From NCBI GenBank assembly GCA_029237695.1, contig CM055271.1, forward strand, positions 33,848,462 through 33,912,461: a stretch of 64,000 nt of DNA, in the 5' to 3' direction. A program made the translations under genes and the position numbers. The notes below the pieces were generated by a model that worked only from the letters and a program-made list of their open reading frames with translations, did not search any database and was not told the origin of the DNA. Source of the DNA: Conchocele bisecta (lineage: Eukaryota > Mollusca > Bivalvia > Lucinida > Thyasiridae). Below, in pieces: positions 45,869 to 57,442 of this stretch; positions within the stretch are counted from its first letter, which is position 1, and each line of letters begins with the position of its first letter.

Positions 45869-47350
45869 TGGGCAACGTCGTCCGCGACGGGCTATACTGG
45901 TGATCTGCTGCGCGTCGAATGAGGTTCCCGTGAGTGGCCTGTCCGGAATGTCCAGCGAGACAATGGCGAAAGCGACATCGGCGATCGGTGACCGTTCGCG
46001 TTAGCATGATTGTGTATTCGCTAGACTCGCGATAATAGTGAAGTGAATTTGTGTATTCGTTTCGTGCCAATTATTGGTAGTAATAGTTATGCATAGAGCT
46101 ATATAATGTGTGTGCATACATGACGATATACGCGTACCGGAAAAACTCTTCGCGCGCGGAGAATGACATTGACATGATCTACGACGGAGAGCTCCACCGA
46201 CAGACATCCAGAGTTATGGAACTTTGTTGACATGTGATTGTTTTCATTTGTCGTTTCATTTGTAAATAATTCATTAATTCATCTTGTGGCATGTTTAGCG
46301 ATGTACTGATTGTGTAAATATGCATGTACTGATAATGTGAGGTACCAGGTTCAGCACAGAGTGGCACCCTTGTCCATCTAAAGCCACCGTTTCATCAGTT
46401 ATATTTGCAGTCGGACTTGTATTTTTCCATACATTTCAGTCGTGTCATTTTCAAGATGGCTGCCAAGATGGCCGCATGTTGACACTATTGTACTACATTG
46501 GCTATTCATACTTCAATTGTATTTATTTTTCTTGCTATTATTATTATCACACCACATGTTACGTGCACTTGTATTGTCCCTCATATATTCTATAGTCCTA
46601 TAGTCCATATATATTCCCTCTACCTTATATAAATTGATTGTAAGTTTAGACCTATATAGTGTTTGGGTTGCATGTGTCCACGGCCTTGGTGTGTTGGTTA
46701 CTAATCCTTCCCTGACCTAACCTGAATTTGACTTGTGGATTATACCCATACATACATGCGTCCATGACCTGGAGTTGAGTGAATGATAGTGTTGTACACA
46801 GTATATTAGTACTGTTATATGCGAGCTATGGAATAAGAGTTATTCTGTGGAAACGTATGCGCAGATGTACTTATAGAACATAACGCGTAACAATACAACA
46901 ATCGGCATTAGTGTATTGTATTCTGTTTGATAAACACCAGTATGGTACAGTAACTTTAATGTATTGTACCACATTGGTTTAACACGCGTTGTTTGATTTT
47001 CTGTGGAGCCGTGAAGCTGTGAAGTCGTTCTATTGTGGAAGTACCTGTCGCACCTACATCAGCGTATCACTTGTACTACTTGACTAGACTGTTACGGGAA
47101 TTATAGTTACTCAAACATTCTTTAACTATATTGGCGTTTGTGCAAGAGGTACATGATGTAATTACGGATGACTTTTCTGTTATACAGGAAAATTGTCATA
47201 TGTTTACTACCTGATTACATGTCTTGATTAGCTCTCATTCATACATCTGGTGATTATTAGATGCCGCGTGATTGTTAATTGACACTTTAGATTGCATTTA
47301 CGTGTACATACAAAACTTCTCTACACTGGTACTTGTGGTATAGTATAGTC
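45869..47350 (+). other. Ty3 5' leader (unit B)
   Basis: About 1.5 kb between the primer site and gag without a supported gene. It contains CAAGATGGCTGCCAAGATGG near 46452. Unit A lost it entirely. Confidence 0.7.
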
Positions 47351-48439
47351 ATGGCGGAGGGTGGTAAACCCCAAACGAAGTTGATCGACACAGTCAATGA
47401 ACTAACTGAACAGGAATTGACATTCATGGCTCAGTTACTTGCACAATCTGGTAAATTTCAGGTTCGTTCGTTAGTTGGAGACGGGAATGAGACTCAACGC
47501 ATGGAGCCACCGAAGGGATCCATTAGTCCAGAGGTTGTTAAACCGAAACGACAGAATGAGGTACCCACTCATGGGATAATGACATCCACCCCTGGGTATG
47601 GAGCACCTTCGTTTAGTTTTCCCCCATTACAGCACCCACCTCGTATCTCCCCATTTTCTGGTGAGGAGCCTACACATAAGGGTGAGGTTGGGTACGAGGT
47701 ATGGCAGTATGAGGTTATGTGCCTTCAGAGAGATCAGGCGTATACTGACTGCATTATACTGCAGACCATTAGGCGATCATTGAAGGGTACTGCTAGCAGA
47801 GTATTACTCGCAATTGGTGAGCTGGCGTCTGTAGAGCAGATACTGTCAAAGTTTGATAGCATATATGGGAACGTGTATACGGGCGAATCTATATTACAAC
47901 AATTTTACACCGAACGGCAGCGGGAAGGTGAATCCGTTGCTACTTGGGCATGCAGACTAGAGGATCTTTTGCACAGAGCGGTTGAGAAGGGTCATGTTTC
48001 ACATGTGACTAAAAATGACATGTTGAAAAATAAGTTTTGGACTGGTCTTGCAACTGACAAACTTAAAAACTCTACTCGTCATAAATTTGATTCCATTGCA
48101 GATTTTGACTTGCTATTACGTGAAGTTCGCAAGATTGAACAGGAAGCAACCGGATTTGACAGACCACAGAGGAAAGCCCAGCAACATGCGTCCAGTGTGG
48201 AACTACAGTCCTCTCAGACATCTATCAGCGACCTCTGCAACAAATTACAGGGCCTGGTGGCGCGGATGGATGCAATGGATAGGAGGCTGAACCAGCAGGC
48301 AAGACCCACAGAGGAGCGCCAGGACAGAAGAGTTGGTCCGGAACGAGGACGTAGTCGGGGACGTTATTGGCGCGGCGGAAGCGGTCGGGGCAGACCACAG
48401 GATGGACGACCGAACCGAGACGAGCCGTCTTTAAACTAG
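47351..48439 (+). CDS. gag: Ty3 Gag polyprotein, PNMA-like
   Basis: An intact 362-codon frame. The ATG at 47351 (GTCATGGCGG context, MAEGGKP) is preferred over an upstream in-frame ATG. Residues ~90-230 carry the capsid-like part: PRISPFSGEEP, YEVWQYEVMCLQRD, then RRSLKGTASRVLLAIGEL and QILSKFDSIYGN, resembling the PNMA/Ty3 Gag fold. A helical stretch follows (KIEQEATGFDRPQRK; LQGLVARMDAMDRRLNQQ). The C-terminus is Arg/Gly-rich (RGRSRGRYWRGGSGRGRP) and has no CCHC zinc knuckle, so RNA binding probably depends on the RG box. It forms the virus-like particle shell. The TAG lies directly after the frameshift heptamer, so Pol is made as a minor -1 product. Confidence 0.93.
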   Translation: MAEGGKPQTKLIDTVNELTEQELTFMAQLLAQSGKFQVRSLVGDGNETQRMEPPKGSISPEVVKPKRQNEVPTHGIMTSTPGYGAPSFSFPPLQHPPRISPFSGEEPTHKGEVGYEVWQYEVMCLQRDQAYTDCIILQTIRRSLKGTASRVLLAIGELASVEQILSKFDSIYGNVYTGESILQQFYTERQREGESVATWACRLEDLLHRAVEKGHVSHVTKNDMLKNKFWTGLATDKLKNSTRHKFDSIADFDLLLREVRKIEQEATGFDRPQRKAQQHASSVELQSSQTSISDLCNKLQGLVARMDAMDRRLNQQARPTEERQDRRVGPERGRSRGRYWRGGSGRGRPQDGRPNRDEPSLN

Positions 48440-48473
48440 ATGGTGTCTCTGCCGAGGGGCAGAACAAAGACAC
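48430..48473 (+). promoter_or_regulatory. -1 programmed ribosomal frameshift signal: TTTAAAC plus hairpin
   Basis: The heptamer TTTAAAC (48430-48436) is in the correct phase (T TTA AAC) and is followed at once by the gag TAG (48437-48439). The -1 frame reads on into pol (FKLDGVSAEG). Six bases after the heptamer, GTGTC (48443-48447) + TCTGCC (48448-48453), loop GAGG, GGCAGA (48458-48463), bulge ACAAA and GACAC (48469-48473) form an 11-bp two-part stem. Slip site, spacing and stem fit the known requirements of -1 frameshifting. Confidence 0.88.
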
Positions 48474-51400
48474 ACAGGAACAGACATGCCCCAAGTATAA
48501 CAACTGTCAAATTGATTCATTCAATGCTGACACAGGCAGTGCATCACTCTTGGACAGGATTTTAGGCCCAGCTGTAGAGACGAGTGTGACTGTTTGCGGA
48601 GTACATACTCGTGGACTCGTCGATTCTGGGAGTGTGTTGACAACCATTTCAGAGAAATTATATAGTAACATGCGGGACAGAGTTCCACTGAGAAGTTTAC
48701 AAGAATTTGGCTTAGTAGTTAACGTAGCTGATGGGAACGAACTACCATACCGAGGTTACATTGATGCGGAGTTTACCGTGGACAGTATTTCTAGTCGACA
48801 TATGTTTATACCCTGTCTTGTAGTTCCAGACACGGTGTACAACAGACAGAATTTGATACGTTGTTGTCTGGACAACTGTGGTAATAGGACAGGAGTACCA
48901 GATGCATGGAACATGGCGTTCACATCCATGGAGTCCAGTGGTAGAAGCATCGGCGTGGCAAAGTCTACGAGCAAGCGACCCATTACAGTGAAGCCACAGG
49001 AATCTGTGATAGTTTCCGGATTAGTACGGAAGGACAACGTATCTGGAACATTTGTGACAGAACAGGGAAACATGTTACCCGGATGTTTGACGGTATGCCC
49101 ACGAGTGGTCTCCATCACATCGACGAGCAACACAGTTCGGATTCCAATGCGAATTTGTAACATATCTGCCAAGACACTGACTATTTCACCAAAGGCGTCC
49201 CTTTGCGAAGTACAGGCAGTGAAGGTGCTACGTAGCTGGGACCCGGATGAAAACATACCGACACCGAAGACTGAGATTCCCGTTACAGACCAGGAATTAG
49301 ATGAACTTGGCATCAAGGTGGATTCCCATTGCCTGACAACGGAACAGAGCCAACAGGCCAAAGATCTCGTCGGGAAGAGGACACATGTTTTCATTAAAGG
49401 CATTACAGACCTTGGATGTGCTGATATAGTAGGGCATGGCATCCCACTAACTGATGACACACCATTCAAGGACACATACCGTCGTATACCGCCTGGTATG
49501 TATGAGGAAGTCCGTGAACACCTCAAAGAGATGCTTGCTGCTGGAGCCTTACGTCCATCCCAGAGTCCATTTTCGTCCAACGTTGTACTTGTACGCAAGA
49601 AAGATGGGAGTCTACGCTATTGTCTGGATTTTAGAAGGATTAATGCCAGAACCATCCGGGATGCGCATAGCTTGCCGCGAATTGACGAGATTATAGACGC
49701 ATTAGCCGGATCACGTTTCTTCTCGAAATTGGACCTACGCTCTGGTTATTGGCAGGTGGCCATGAAGGAAGAAGACAAAGCAAAGACTGCATTCAGCGTG
49801 GGATCATTAGGATTCTACGAGTGTAATCGGATGGCCTTTGGATTGACGAACGCACCAAGTACGTTTCAAAGATTGATGGAGAGATGCATGGGGGACCTAC
49901 ACCTTCGAGACTGCCTTATATTTCTAGATGACATAATCATCTTCTCCATGACCATTGATGAACACCTCGTGAAGCTGGAAGCTGTATTCCCGAGACTTCA
50001 GCAGCACAGACTTAAGTTGAAGGGCTCACAGTGCGAATTATTCAAGGACCGAGTACAGTATCTGGGACATATAGTGTCTGCAGAAGGTGTAGAAACAGAT
50101 CTCGAGAAGGTGCGAGCGATTAAGGAGTGGCCTGTACCGACGAACATCAAAGACGTCCGCACATTTCTTGGATTCGCCGGGTACTATCGTCGATTTGTCA
50201 GGGATTATTCCAAGATTGTAAGACCAATCAACGACCTTCTGATAGGCCACCCTACAAATAAGAAGACAAATAAGACCAGGAAAGCAGTTACATGGGTGTG
50301 GGCAGAGGCACAGCAGGCTGCATTCGAGTTACTGATTGAGAAACTGACGACTCACCCGTCCTTGCCTATGCGGATTACACCAAGCTGTTCATCGTGCATA
50401 TAGATGCAAGTGGTGATGGATTGGGCGCTGTCCTTTACCAGAATCACGATGGAGTGGAGAAGGTCGTTGCGTGCGTATGCCAGCAGCAGCCTCCGGAATG
50501 CGGAACGGAATTACCCCACCCACAAGCTTGAATTCCTGGCTTTGAAGTGGGCCATCACAGAGAAGTTTCACGACTTCCTGTATGGCAATTCATTTGAAGT
50601 AAGGACCGACAACAATCCGTTAACATACGTGCTGAAGTCGGCCAAGCTGGACGCCACTGGTCATCGTTGGATCGCGGCATTGGGCAACTATAATTTCAAC
50701 ATTGTTTACAGGAGCGGGAAGAGTAATGCAGATGCGGATGCACTGTCAAGATTGCCAAAGAAGAATCAACATATATCTGAAGTGTTTACTGAGGCGGTCA
50801 CGGTCATCTGCAACGCATCTCAGGTCATGTCCCGTGATGTACCACTTGTTGAATGCAACGCTCTGCTGACACCAGCTGATTACAGTGACGTCATTCAAAT
50901 TGAAGAGACAACGGGATTCAGCGAGCCACCAGACTGGAAACTGGAACAAGAAGTGGACGCTGATATCGTAAATGTACGGGAACTGGTATAGCGGAAAAGA
51001 CGCCCCACTAGACCACAGACTCGACAGGAAGACTTATCTACACAGAAACTGTTGAGACACTGGAACAAGTTACTCGTACAAGACGGTGTACTATATCGAA
51101 AGTGCCAACGACAGGATGAGACGGTACTCCAGTTAGTACTCCCAGTGGCATATCGGGAACTTGTTTTCCAGGCTCTCCATGCAGAGATGGGTCACCAAGG
51201 GAGAGATAGGACCATGTCTCTGATAAAATAAAGATTGTACTGGCCTGGAATGGATAAGGAGATCTCCGAACGTGTGCAATGTTGCGAAAACTGTATCAGG
51301 AATACACCGTCCACGAACAGAACTGCCAATCTGGTTAACATTGAAACAAGCACACCAATGGAACTCCTATGCATGGACTACCTCAGTCTGGAAAGGTCCA

Positions 51401-52716
51401 AAGGAGGCTACGAAAACGTCCTTGTGATAACAGATCTCTTCACCAGATTGGCACATGCCATTCCAACCAAGAACCAGACCGCTCACACTACGGCCAAGGC
51501 ACTCTACGACTCCCTTTTCCAGTATTATGGTTTTCCTAGCATGCTACACAGCAATCAAGGAAGAAACTTCGAGTCCCAAGTGATCAGAGAACTGTGTAGT
51601 ATTGCCGGAGTGAAGAAAAGTCGCACAACGCCTTACCATCCCATGGGGAATGGAATGACAGAGAGGTTTAACCACACACTCTGCAACATGTTGAGAACGT
51701 TAGAGGAGGATCAGAAACAAGACTGGAAGTCTTATGTATCGCCAATGGTCCACGCCTACAACTGTATCCAGCATGAGAGTACAGTCTACAGTCCATTCTT
51801 CCTCATGTTTGGTAGGCAACCCCGGCTAGCACTCGATGCATTCTTTGGCCTGATAGAGAACACAGCAGAGTCGAGTACTCATAAACCACGTGGTTATGTG
51901 GATAACCTGAAGAAGCGACTATCATTCGCATACAAAAGAGCGACTGAGGAATCCAGGAAACAACAAAGCCGACATAAAGCCCTATACGACCACAAAGTTC
52001 GGGAATCAAGATTACAGCCAGGAGATCGGGTGCTCATCAAAAACGGCAGGATTGACAAGAAGCACAAGCTGGTGAATAGATGGCTGCATGACCCGTATGT
52101 CGTGAAGTCCCAGCCGAACCAGGACATTCCTGTCTATGTGGTCGGTAAGGAGCACGGAAATGCGACAGAGAAGGTTTTGCATAGGAATTTGTTATTGCCT
52201 TTCTCGTCACTACCTACTACCGATGATGACATATCCCTTGAGAGAAATGCGGGAGTAGTAAAGCGTGGTAGACCCATAGTTGGGGTGAGTAGATCTACGG
52301 ATCAAGTGACGTCACCAGGATCAGATTCCTCGGAGTCTGACGATGACGTGAATGACAGCGTTTATGTCATTCCTCAGCGTCGGGTGGATCACCGGGGACG
52401 GGTGTCACCAAGACGTCCGATGACCTCGGGTGGTACGAGCTCAATTCACAGTGAGGCTCAATCCACTTTAGAGCCCAATGCCAGTCATCAGTCACCAGGG
52501 GAACCAACGGCAGGTGAACCAGAAACTACAATGCAGACAGAACATAATGACAGTACTATAAACAGTTCAATAGAAGCAAACGAACATCCGCTGAAAGGAC
52601 CCAGTACACCGGATCCGGATACGGGACATGCACCGGATGATCCCGTACTTCGACGTTCCGGAAGAGAGCGACGACCCCCGGGATGGATGCTGACGGGGTC
52701 ATTTGAGCTTTCATGA
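48430..52716 (+). pseudogene. pol: Ty3 Pol (protease, RT, RNase H, integrase), unit B
   Basis: It is entered by -1 frameshift and open to 50403. Protease has GLVDSGSVLTTI (DSG active site). RT has KLDLRSGYWQVAM and FLDDIIIF, an intact catalytic box. RNase H is damaged: a one-base loss near 50351, a 4-base gain near 50470, and the first site reads HIDASGDG... where unit A has HTDASG. Integrase has an HHCC finger; its second catalytic Asp is changed (HSNQG for HSDQG), while NGMTERFN keeps the Glu. TAG at 50989-50991 and a TAA near 51228 interrupt the frame. The C-terminus has a DPYVVKSQ GPY/F-like segment and a Ser/Glu-rich tail ending RRSGRERRPPGW. Several lesions differ from those of unit A. 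Confidence 0.93.
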
Positions 52717-52815
52717 TACATGTCAATTTCTATTTTTCTATATATGTGTCTGGCTGTTACGTGATTGCCGTGATATGTTTTAATAATTTTAATAAATGTC
52801 TGGACGACATTTCCC

Positions 52816-52827
52816 GAAGAGGGGAAG
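52816..52827 (+). promoter_or_regulatory. Polypurine tract (unit B)
   Basis: GAAGAGGGGAAG, two bases before the 3' LTR; identical to unit A. Confidence 0.85.
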
Positions 52828-52829
52828 TA

Positions 52830-55058
52830 TGTAACCGGAGTTGTTTTATTGTTTTAGACCACGCGATATTTATTTCTCCCAACCCAAAAACACTCTCCAA
52901 ACATACCCGATAATATCCAATATAGACCTATAGCTCCCATACTATCCCATAATATTCTATACCTCACCTATTCTATATCCCATATATATATCATAAGCAC
53001 ATAATAGTATTTGCACTTTTCGCTATTTAGGGCCGTTTGTGGTGCCTGGGCAATTGTATTGTTCTGACTGATGTCTCGTAGAATCTCGTTCGGTTTTGAA
53101 ATTCGGGCGCGATCTACGAGATCGCGGCGCATTCCGCCGTTAGACGCCAGACAGACGAGTTAGAATTTACATGTGTTTGTAAATTTGTTCTACTATTGCA
53201 GGTAACCACTTCTGTCTTTTGCTATTTTATGAACATGTTTCATGTATTACTCTACATAATGTATTCCCTTGCATTGACGTAATGATTGCGTACGACAAAG
53301 TAAATGATGTGTTCATTTATTCTTTGCCGGCCGCGGGCCCGTCTGTTGTCACACACTGACATTGTGCATGAAGACAGCCCCGTTCATGAGAGAATAATAT
53401 TAGTCAGTATTAGCGGTTAGTATTTATACTAATAGCGGCGGAACATCCTGTCAGTATATTTACCCGTTACATGCGTGCCCATATTTATTCCCCGGCGAAT
53501 TGTAAATATTTGTATCCCATGGTTATTACATGTAGGCCCCGGCTGATAAATACACCTTTGTGACATACGTGACATACGTCTGCAGTATAGATCCTGATCA
53601 TAATGTGCATTCCCACATAATTATATAGTATTATGCGGGCAGAGATTAAACACATGCACGATATAATATCAGTTAAATATTGACCAACGCAGATCATGAT
53701 CAGACTGCGCGAATACGCAGGCTGTATGGAACGCCAAATCTACATAAACTCAAATATATATTGCTAGCAACAAATATTTGGAGCTAGCAATAAATATTTG
53801 GAGAGCTCTCGAAATCAATTAATGATATCTCGAAATCAATTAATGATATCTCGAAATCATTTGGAGAGCTCTCGAAATCATTTGGAGCGAGCAATATAAC
53901 ATTTGATTTGGAGAGCTCTCTAAATCATTTGGAGCTATCTCTAAATCATTTTGGAGAGCTCTCGAAATCATTTAGAGAGCTCTCGAAATCAATTAATGAT
54001 ATCTCGAAATCATTTAGAGAGCTCTCGAAATAATTTGTAACGAGCATTATATAACTTGATTTCGAGAGCTCTCCAAATCAAAGCTATATAATGCTCGCTA
54101 CAAATGATTTCGAGAGCTCTCTAAATGATTTCGAGATATCATTAATTGATTTCGAGAGCTCTCCAAATGATTTCGAGAGCTCTCCAAATCATTTAGAGAT
54201 ACATGTAGCTCCAAATGATTTAGAGAGCTCTCCAAATCAAGTTATATAATGCTCGCTACAAATGATTTCGAGAGCTCTCTAAATGATTTCGAGATATCAT
54301 TAATTGATTTCGAGAGCTCTCCAAATGATTTAGAGATAGCTCCAAATGATTTCGAGAGCTCTCCAAATGATTTAGAGATAGCTCCAAATGATTTAGAGAG
54401 CTCTCCAAATCAAAGTTATATAATGCTCGCTACAAATGATTTCGAGAGCTCTTTAAATGATTTCGAGATATCATTAATTGATTTCGAGAGCTCTCCAAAT
54501 GATTTAGAGAGCTCTCCAAATCAAATGTTATATAATGCTCGCTCCAAATGATTTCGAGAGCTCTCCAAATGATTTCGAGATATCATTAATTGATTTCGAG
54601 AGCTCTCCAAATGATTTCGAGAGCTCTCCAAATATTTATTGCTAGCTCCAAATATTTGTTGCTAGCAATATATATTTGAGTTTATGTAGATTTGGCGTTC
54701 CATAAGGCTGATCTGATACTACGTTGGTTGCACACGTCATAAGGTCTATTTTATCGACCGGCGTCATTATTATTGGCGGCTGAACGATTATTATATTCAA
54801 CCTTATATCTAAAGGCGTAGTCTGTGTCAGCCATTCATGAATTGTACAACTACGGTTATATTGTTCATGAATGCATACCTTACCTGAATATAAATCAACA
54901 CTATTTGTGAAATAAGGCATTCCGCCGTGAGACGCCAGTCAGACGAGTTAGAATTTACATGTGTTTGTAAATTTGTTCTACTATTGCAGATCGTAAATAA
55001 ACCAAACAGCCGTCGATACGGGTCGAGTTCAGTTAATGCTCCCCATCACACTATGACA
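52830..55058 (+). repeat. Ty3 3' LTR interrupted by a 980-bp MITE (unit B)
   Basis: TGTAACCGGAG...CTATGACA. Without the MITE and its 6-bp duplication it is about 1243 bp, matching 1232 bp in unit A. Confidence 0.92.
53725..54704. mobile_element. 980-bp palindromic MITE built from GAGAGCTCTC repeats
   Basis: The ends are TATGGAACGCCAAATCTACA and TGTAGATTTGGCGTTCCATA. AGGCTG is duplicated on both sides (53719-53724, 54705-54710), and the other LTRs hold the empty site. The interior is dozens of palindromes of the type AAATCATTTGGAGAGCTCTC, GATATC and GAGCTAGC, in inverted halves, so a single strand could fold along nearly its whole length. A 100-codon frame at 54249-54551 is repeat translation. 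Confidence 0.93.
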
Positions 55059-55228
55059 CATGCATGCTCATTAGTTGGTCTTATAGCATCAACAATTTCC
55101 CAGTATGCCTCCAAATTCCCAAAGTATAGTGAGTAGAGTAGTTTAGAAATACATGTACATGATACTAATTAACAGGGCGACGGTTATAAGTCGACAGCCA
55201 ATCATTACGGTGAAATTGTGTCTGACAA

Positions 55229-56228
55229 TCAGGAATTAGCTGCTGCTGCATCCATTGTGGATGCCACCAGACGATGCAAATGTAGAGAATACTCCAGATA
55301 ACGCTCATACGCACTGTTGTTCAAGTCACCCTGTATTTTTATGAGATCCGCCGGTAAGCTACATTGAAGAGCATATGTAGCGCCACCACGACGAAAGCTA
55401 TGACCGGAATACTGAGCTGGGGGCACTCCACAACCACGGAGACAGTAGTGGAGCCTGTCTGTAAAAGTAGTGGCTGTTAAAGGGACAACGTTATCAACTG
55501 TTTTATATCGAAATAAAGGGGTCGGTTTGACATCAAGCGGACACTCCAAAGCCAGCTGTACCAGGATTGTGGACGGGCAAAATGAAGAATTGGGGATAAG
55601 GGGAAGTGGGATTTTCAAAGTGCGCTGGTGAAATTGAACCACCTTGGACCAGCGGACCGTAAGCACTACCGCATCTGACGCGAAATTCGCGTCCCCGGTG
55701 CATAAATGACTGGTTGGATTAAACTGCCAAACAAACGGAATAAGAAGATTAGACTTATGGAAAAAAAGAAGAAACCAACTAGACAGGCCGCCCAAAATGT
55801 TCTGTCTAACGAGAGCTGAAGATTCAATTGTTGGAAAATACCCCGTAATAACTGATATGTAATGGGAAGATTTTGATTAGTAGCGTCCCCTTTCATTCTA
55901 CGGACACCTTTGAGAATGGAAGTCACATACCAATTGTCATGCAGGGGGTTTGGTAGATCAGCTTCCAAGGCGGACAACATTTAGATATTGCAGGACAGAT
56001 GAAGAAGAGTCTGCGAGAGAGGTAAGCAATATAACGGCCCAGATTAATGTGGGACAAAGGCATAGGTGCAATTTTTAGTTCAGCACATAACCGCAAATAC
56101 GAGGCCCGCTGACTGCCATATGTCTTAGTGGTAGACGAAGAAAATGTGTTGCTGCGATATAGGTGGACCTCATTGTCAAGACTGACCGGAAGGGTAGTTA
56201 GCATCTCGCCAGGAGCGGAGGGTTTCAA
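55229..56228 (-). pseudogene. DIRS tyrosine recombinase (unit B)
   Basis: The catalytic frame 55795-55229 is open through GHSFRRGGA and SAYERYLEYS. The first catalytic Arg is His here (FHKSNLLIP against FRKYNLLIP in unit A), a CGT-to-CAT change. The N-terminal part is separated by the same TAA near 55982. Confidence 0.87.
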
Positions 56229-56289
56229 GTTTCGCTGAGATCTAACCGGCCTGTCTGAACGTCCTATATCCGACTATGTCAAGAAGAAA

Positions 56290-57440
56290 ATGTAAAAACC
56301 CTACTGACATATGCCAGATCAGTGGGGTTTGGGAAATGTAAGGCATCAACCCTTCAATATGACCTGGGGAATGCAGTCTTGACGCACTATCAGCGACAAA
56401 ATTACGTATGCCTGGGATGTGTTGCAGTCAAGTGGAAATTGTATGCATTAGATAACCAAAAGAAATGACGGAGACACTGCATAACTAGACTATTGCGGGA
56501 TGTACCCTTATTAATTGATGAGACCGTGACTGAGTTGTCCGAATATATTATGATATTTTTGTTTGCCCAGTGTGGGGCCCATCTCTGAGCTGCAATGACA
56601 ACTGCCAACACTTCCTTTTCATTGATGTGTAGATCTTGGGCACGTGGCCAATCAATTCCCCAATTGCAATAAAACCAATCTGTGCCGAAACACCTCCCTG
56701 CTGCATCCCCACAGGCATCAATGAAGAAACATTCAATTGGGGTGCGATCCAGCAATATCGATCTACCATTGACAAATTCTAGAAATCGTGACCACCAGAT
56801 AAGATCCTCGAGAATGTCCGTAGTCAGTAAGGTTCTATGTGACCAGTGTTTCAGGGTGCGAATTTTGTTAAAAATCCGGCAGAGAAACACTCGTCCGCCT
56901 TTCATCGTTCCTGCAGCCCACGACAACCGTCCCGCGATGGACTGTAATTGTCGTTTTGTACCGCGCTTATGTCGCAAGAACCCTTGCAGTTCTTGTTTCA
57001 TTGCTTCAAGTTTTTGCATGGGCAAACGCAACTGCATAGACGTCGAGTCTAACTATATTCCGAGGAATGTGATTACTCTAGTGGGACCACGAAAGTCCCA
57101 TTTAAACCCTGTGACCTGTTGACTGCGTTGACTTATTTCCACAGAGCGGTACGCAGACTTTAAATCGACCTTGGCGAACCAGCAATTTTCTGTCATAAGG
57201 GCAGCTGCATCATCGACACGGGCAAATTTGTGTTGCTAGTCTGATGAGCAAAAATCATTAACCGCGTTCCCGACTGGTCTAGAACAGGCGTGTATGAGGC
57301 GGACTCCGCCATCAGGTTTGGGGATGGCGGCCATAGGACTAATGATTTTTGGCGGACCATTGCAAATGACATAATTACCATGTTCTATCTCAGTCTTAAC
57401 TTGTTTAGATACTTTATGAAAAAGCGGGCTCTTAGACTTG
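56290..57440 (-). pseudogene. DIRS reverse transcriptase / RNase H (unit B)
   Basis: Same fusion of WDFRG to PTRVITFLGI that removes the Y-x-DD segment, and the same in-frame TAG (about 57050). RNase H block I reads FIDACGDAAG (TDACG in A). A two-base loss near 56423 shifts the frame before the closing motif. Confidence 0.88.
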
Positions 57441-57442
57441 AC

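Larger units (their letters stand above)
44620..55058 (+). mobile_element. Ty3/gypsy LTR retrotransposon, unit B copy (most complete)
   Basis: Flanked by CATG (44616-44619, 55059-55062), the same target as unit A. Contents: 5' LTR 44620-45846, primer site 45851-45868, leader to 47350, gag 47351-48439, pol 48430-52716, polypurine tract 52816-52827, 3' LTR 52830-55058 with a 980-bp MITE inside. Gag is intact. Pol is broken in RNase H and integrase. Order PR-RT-RH-IN is Ty3/gypsy. Confidence 0.96.

Noticed and set aside
48756..49598. 280-codon minus-strand frame opposite Ty3 pol
   Set aside because: Antisense shadow of the protease/RT coding strand.
54249..54551. 100-codon frame rich in NDFESS
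   Set aside because: Translation of the GAGAGCTCTC palindromic repeat in the 980-bp MITE.
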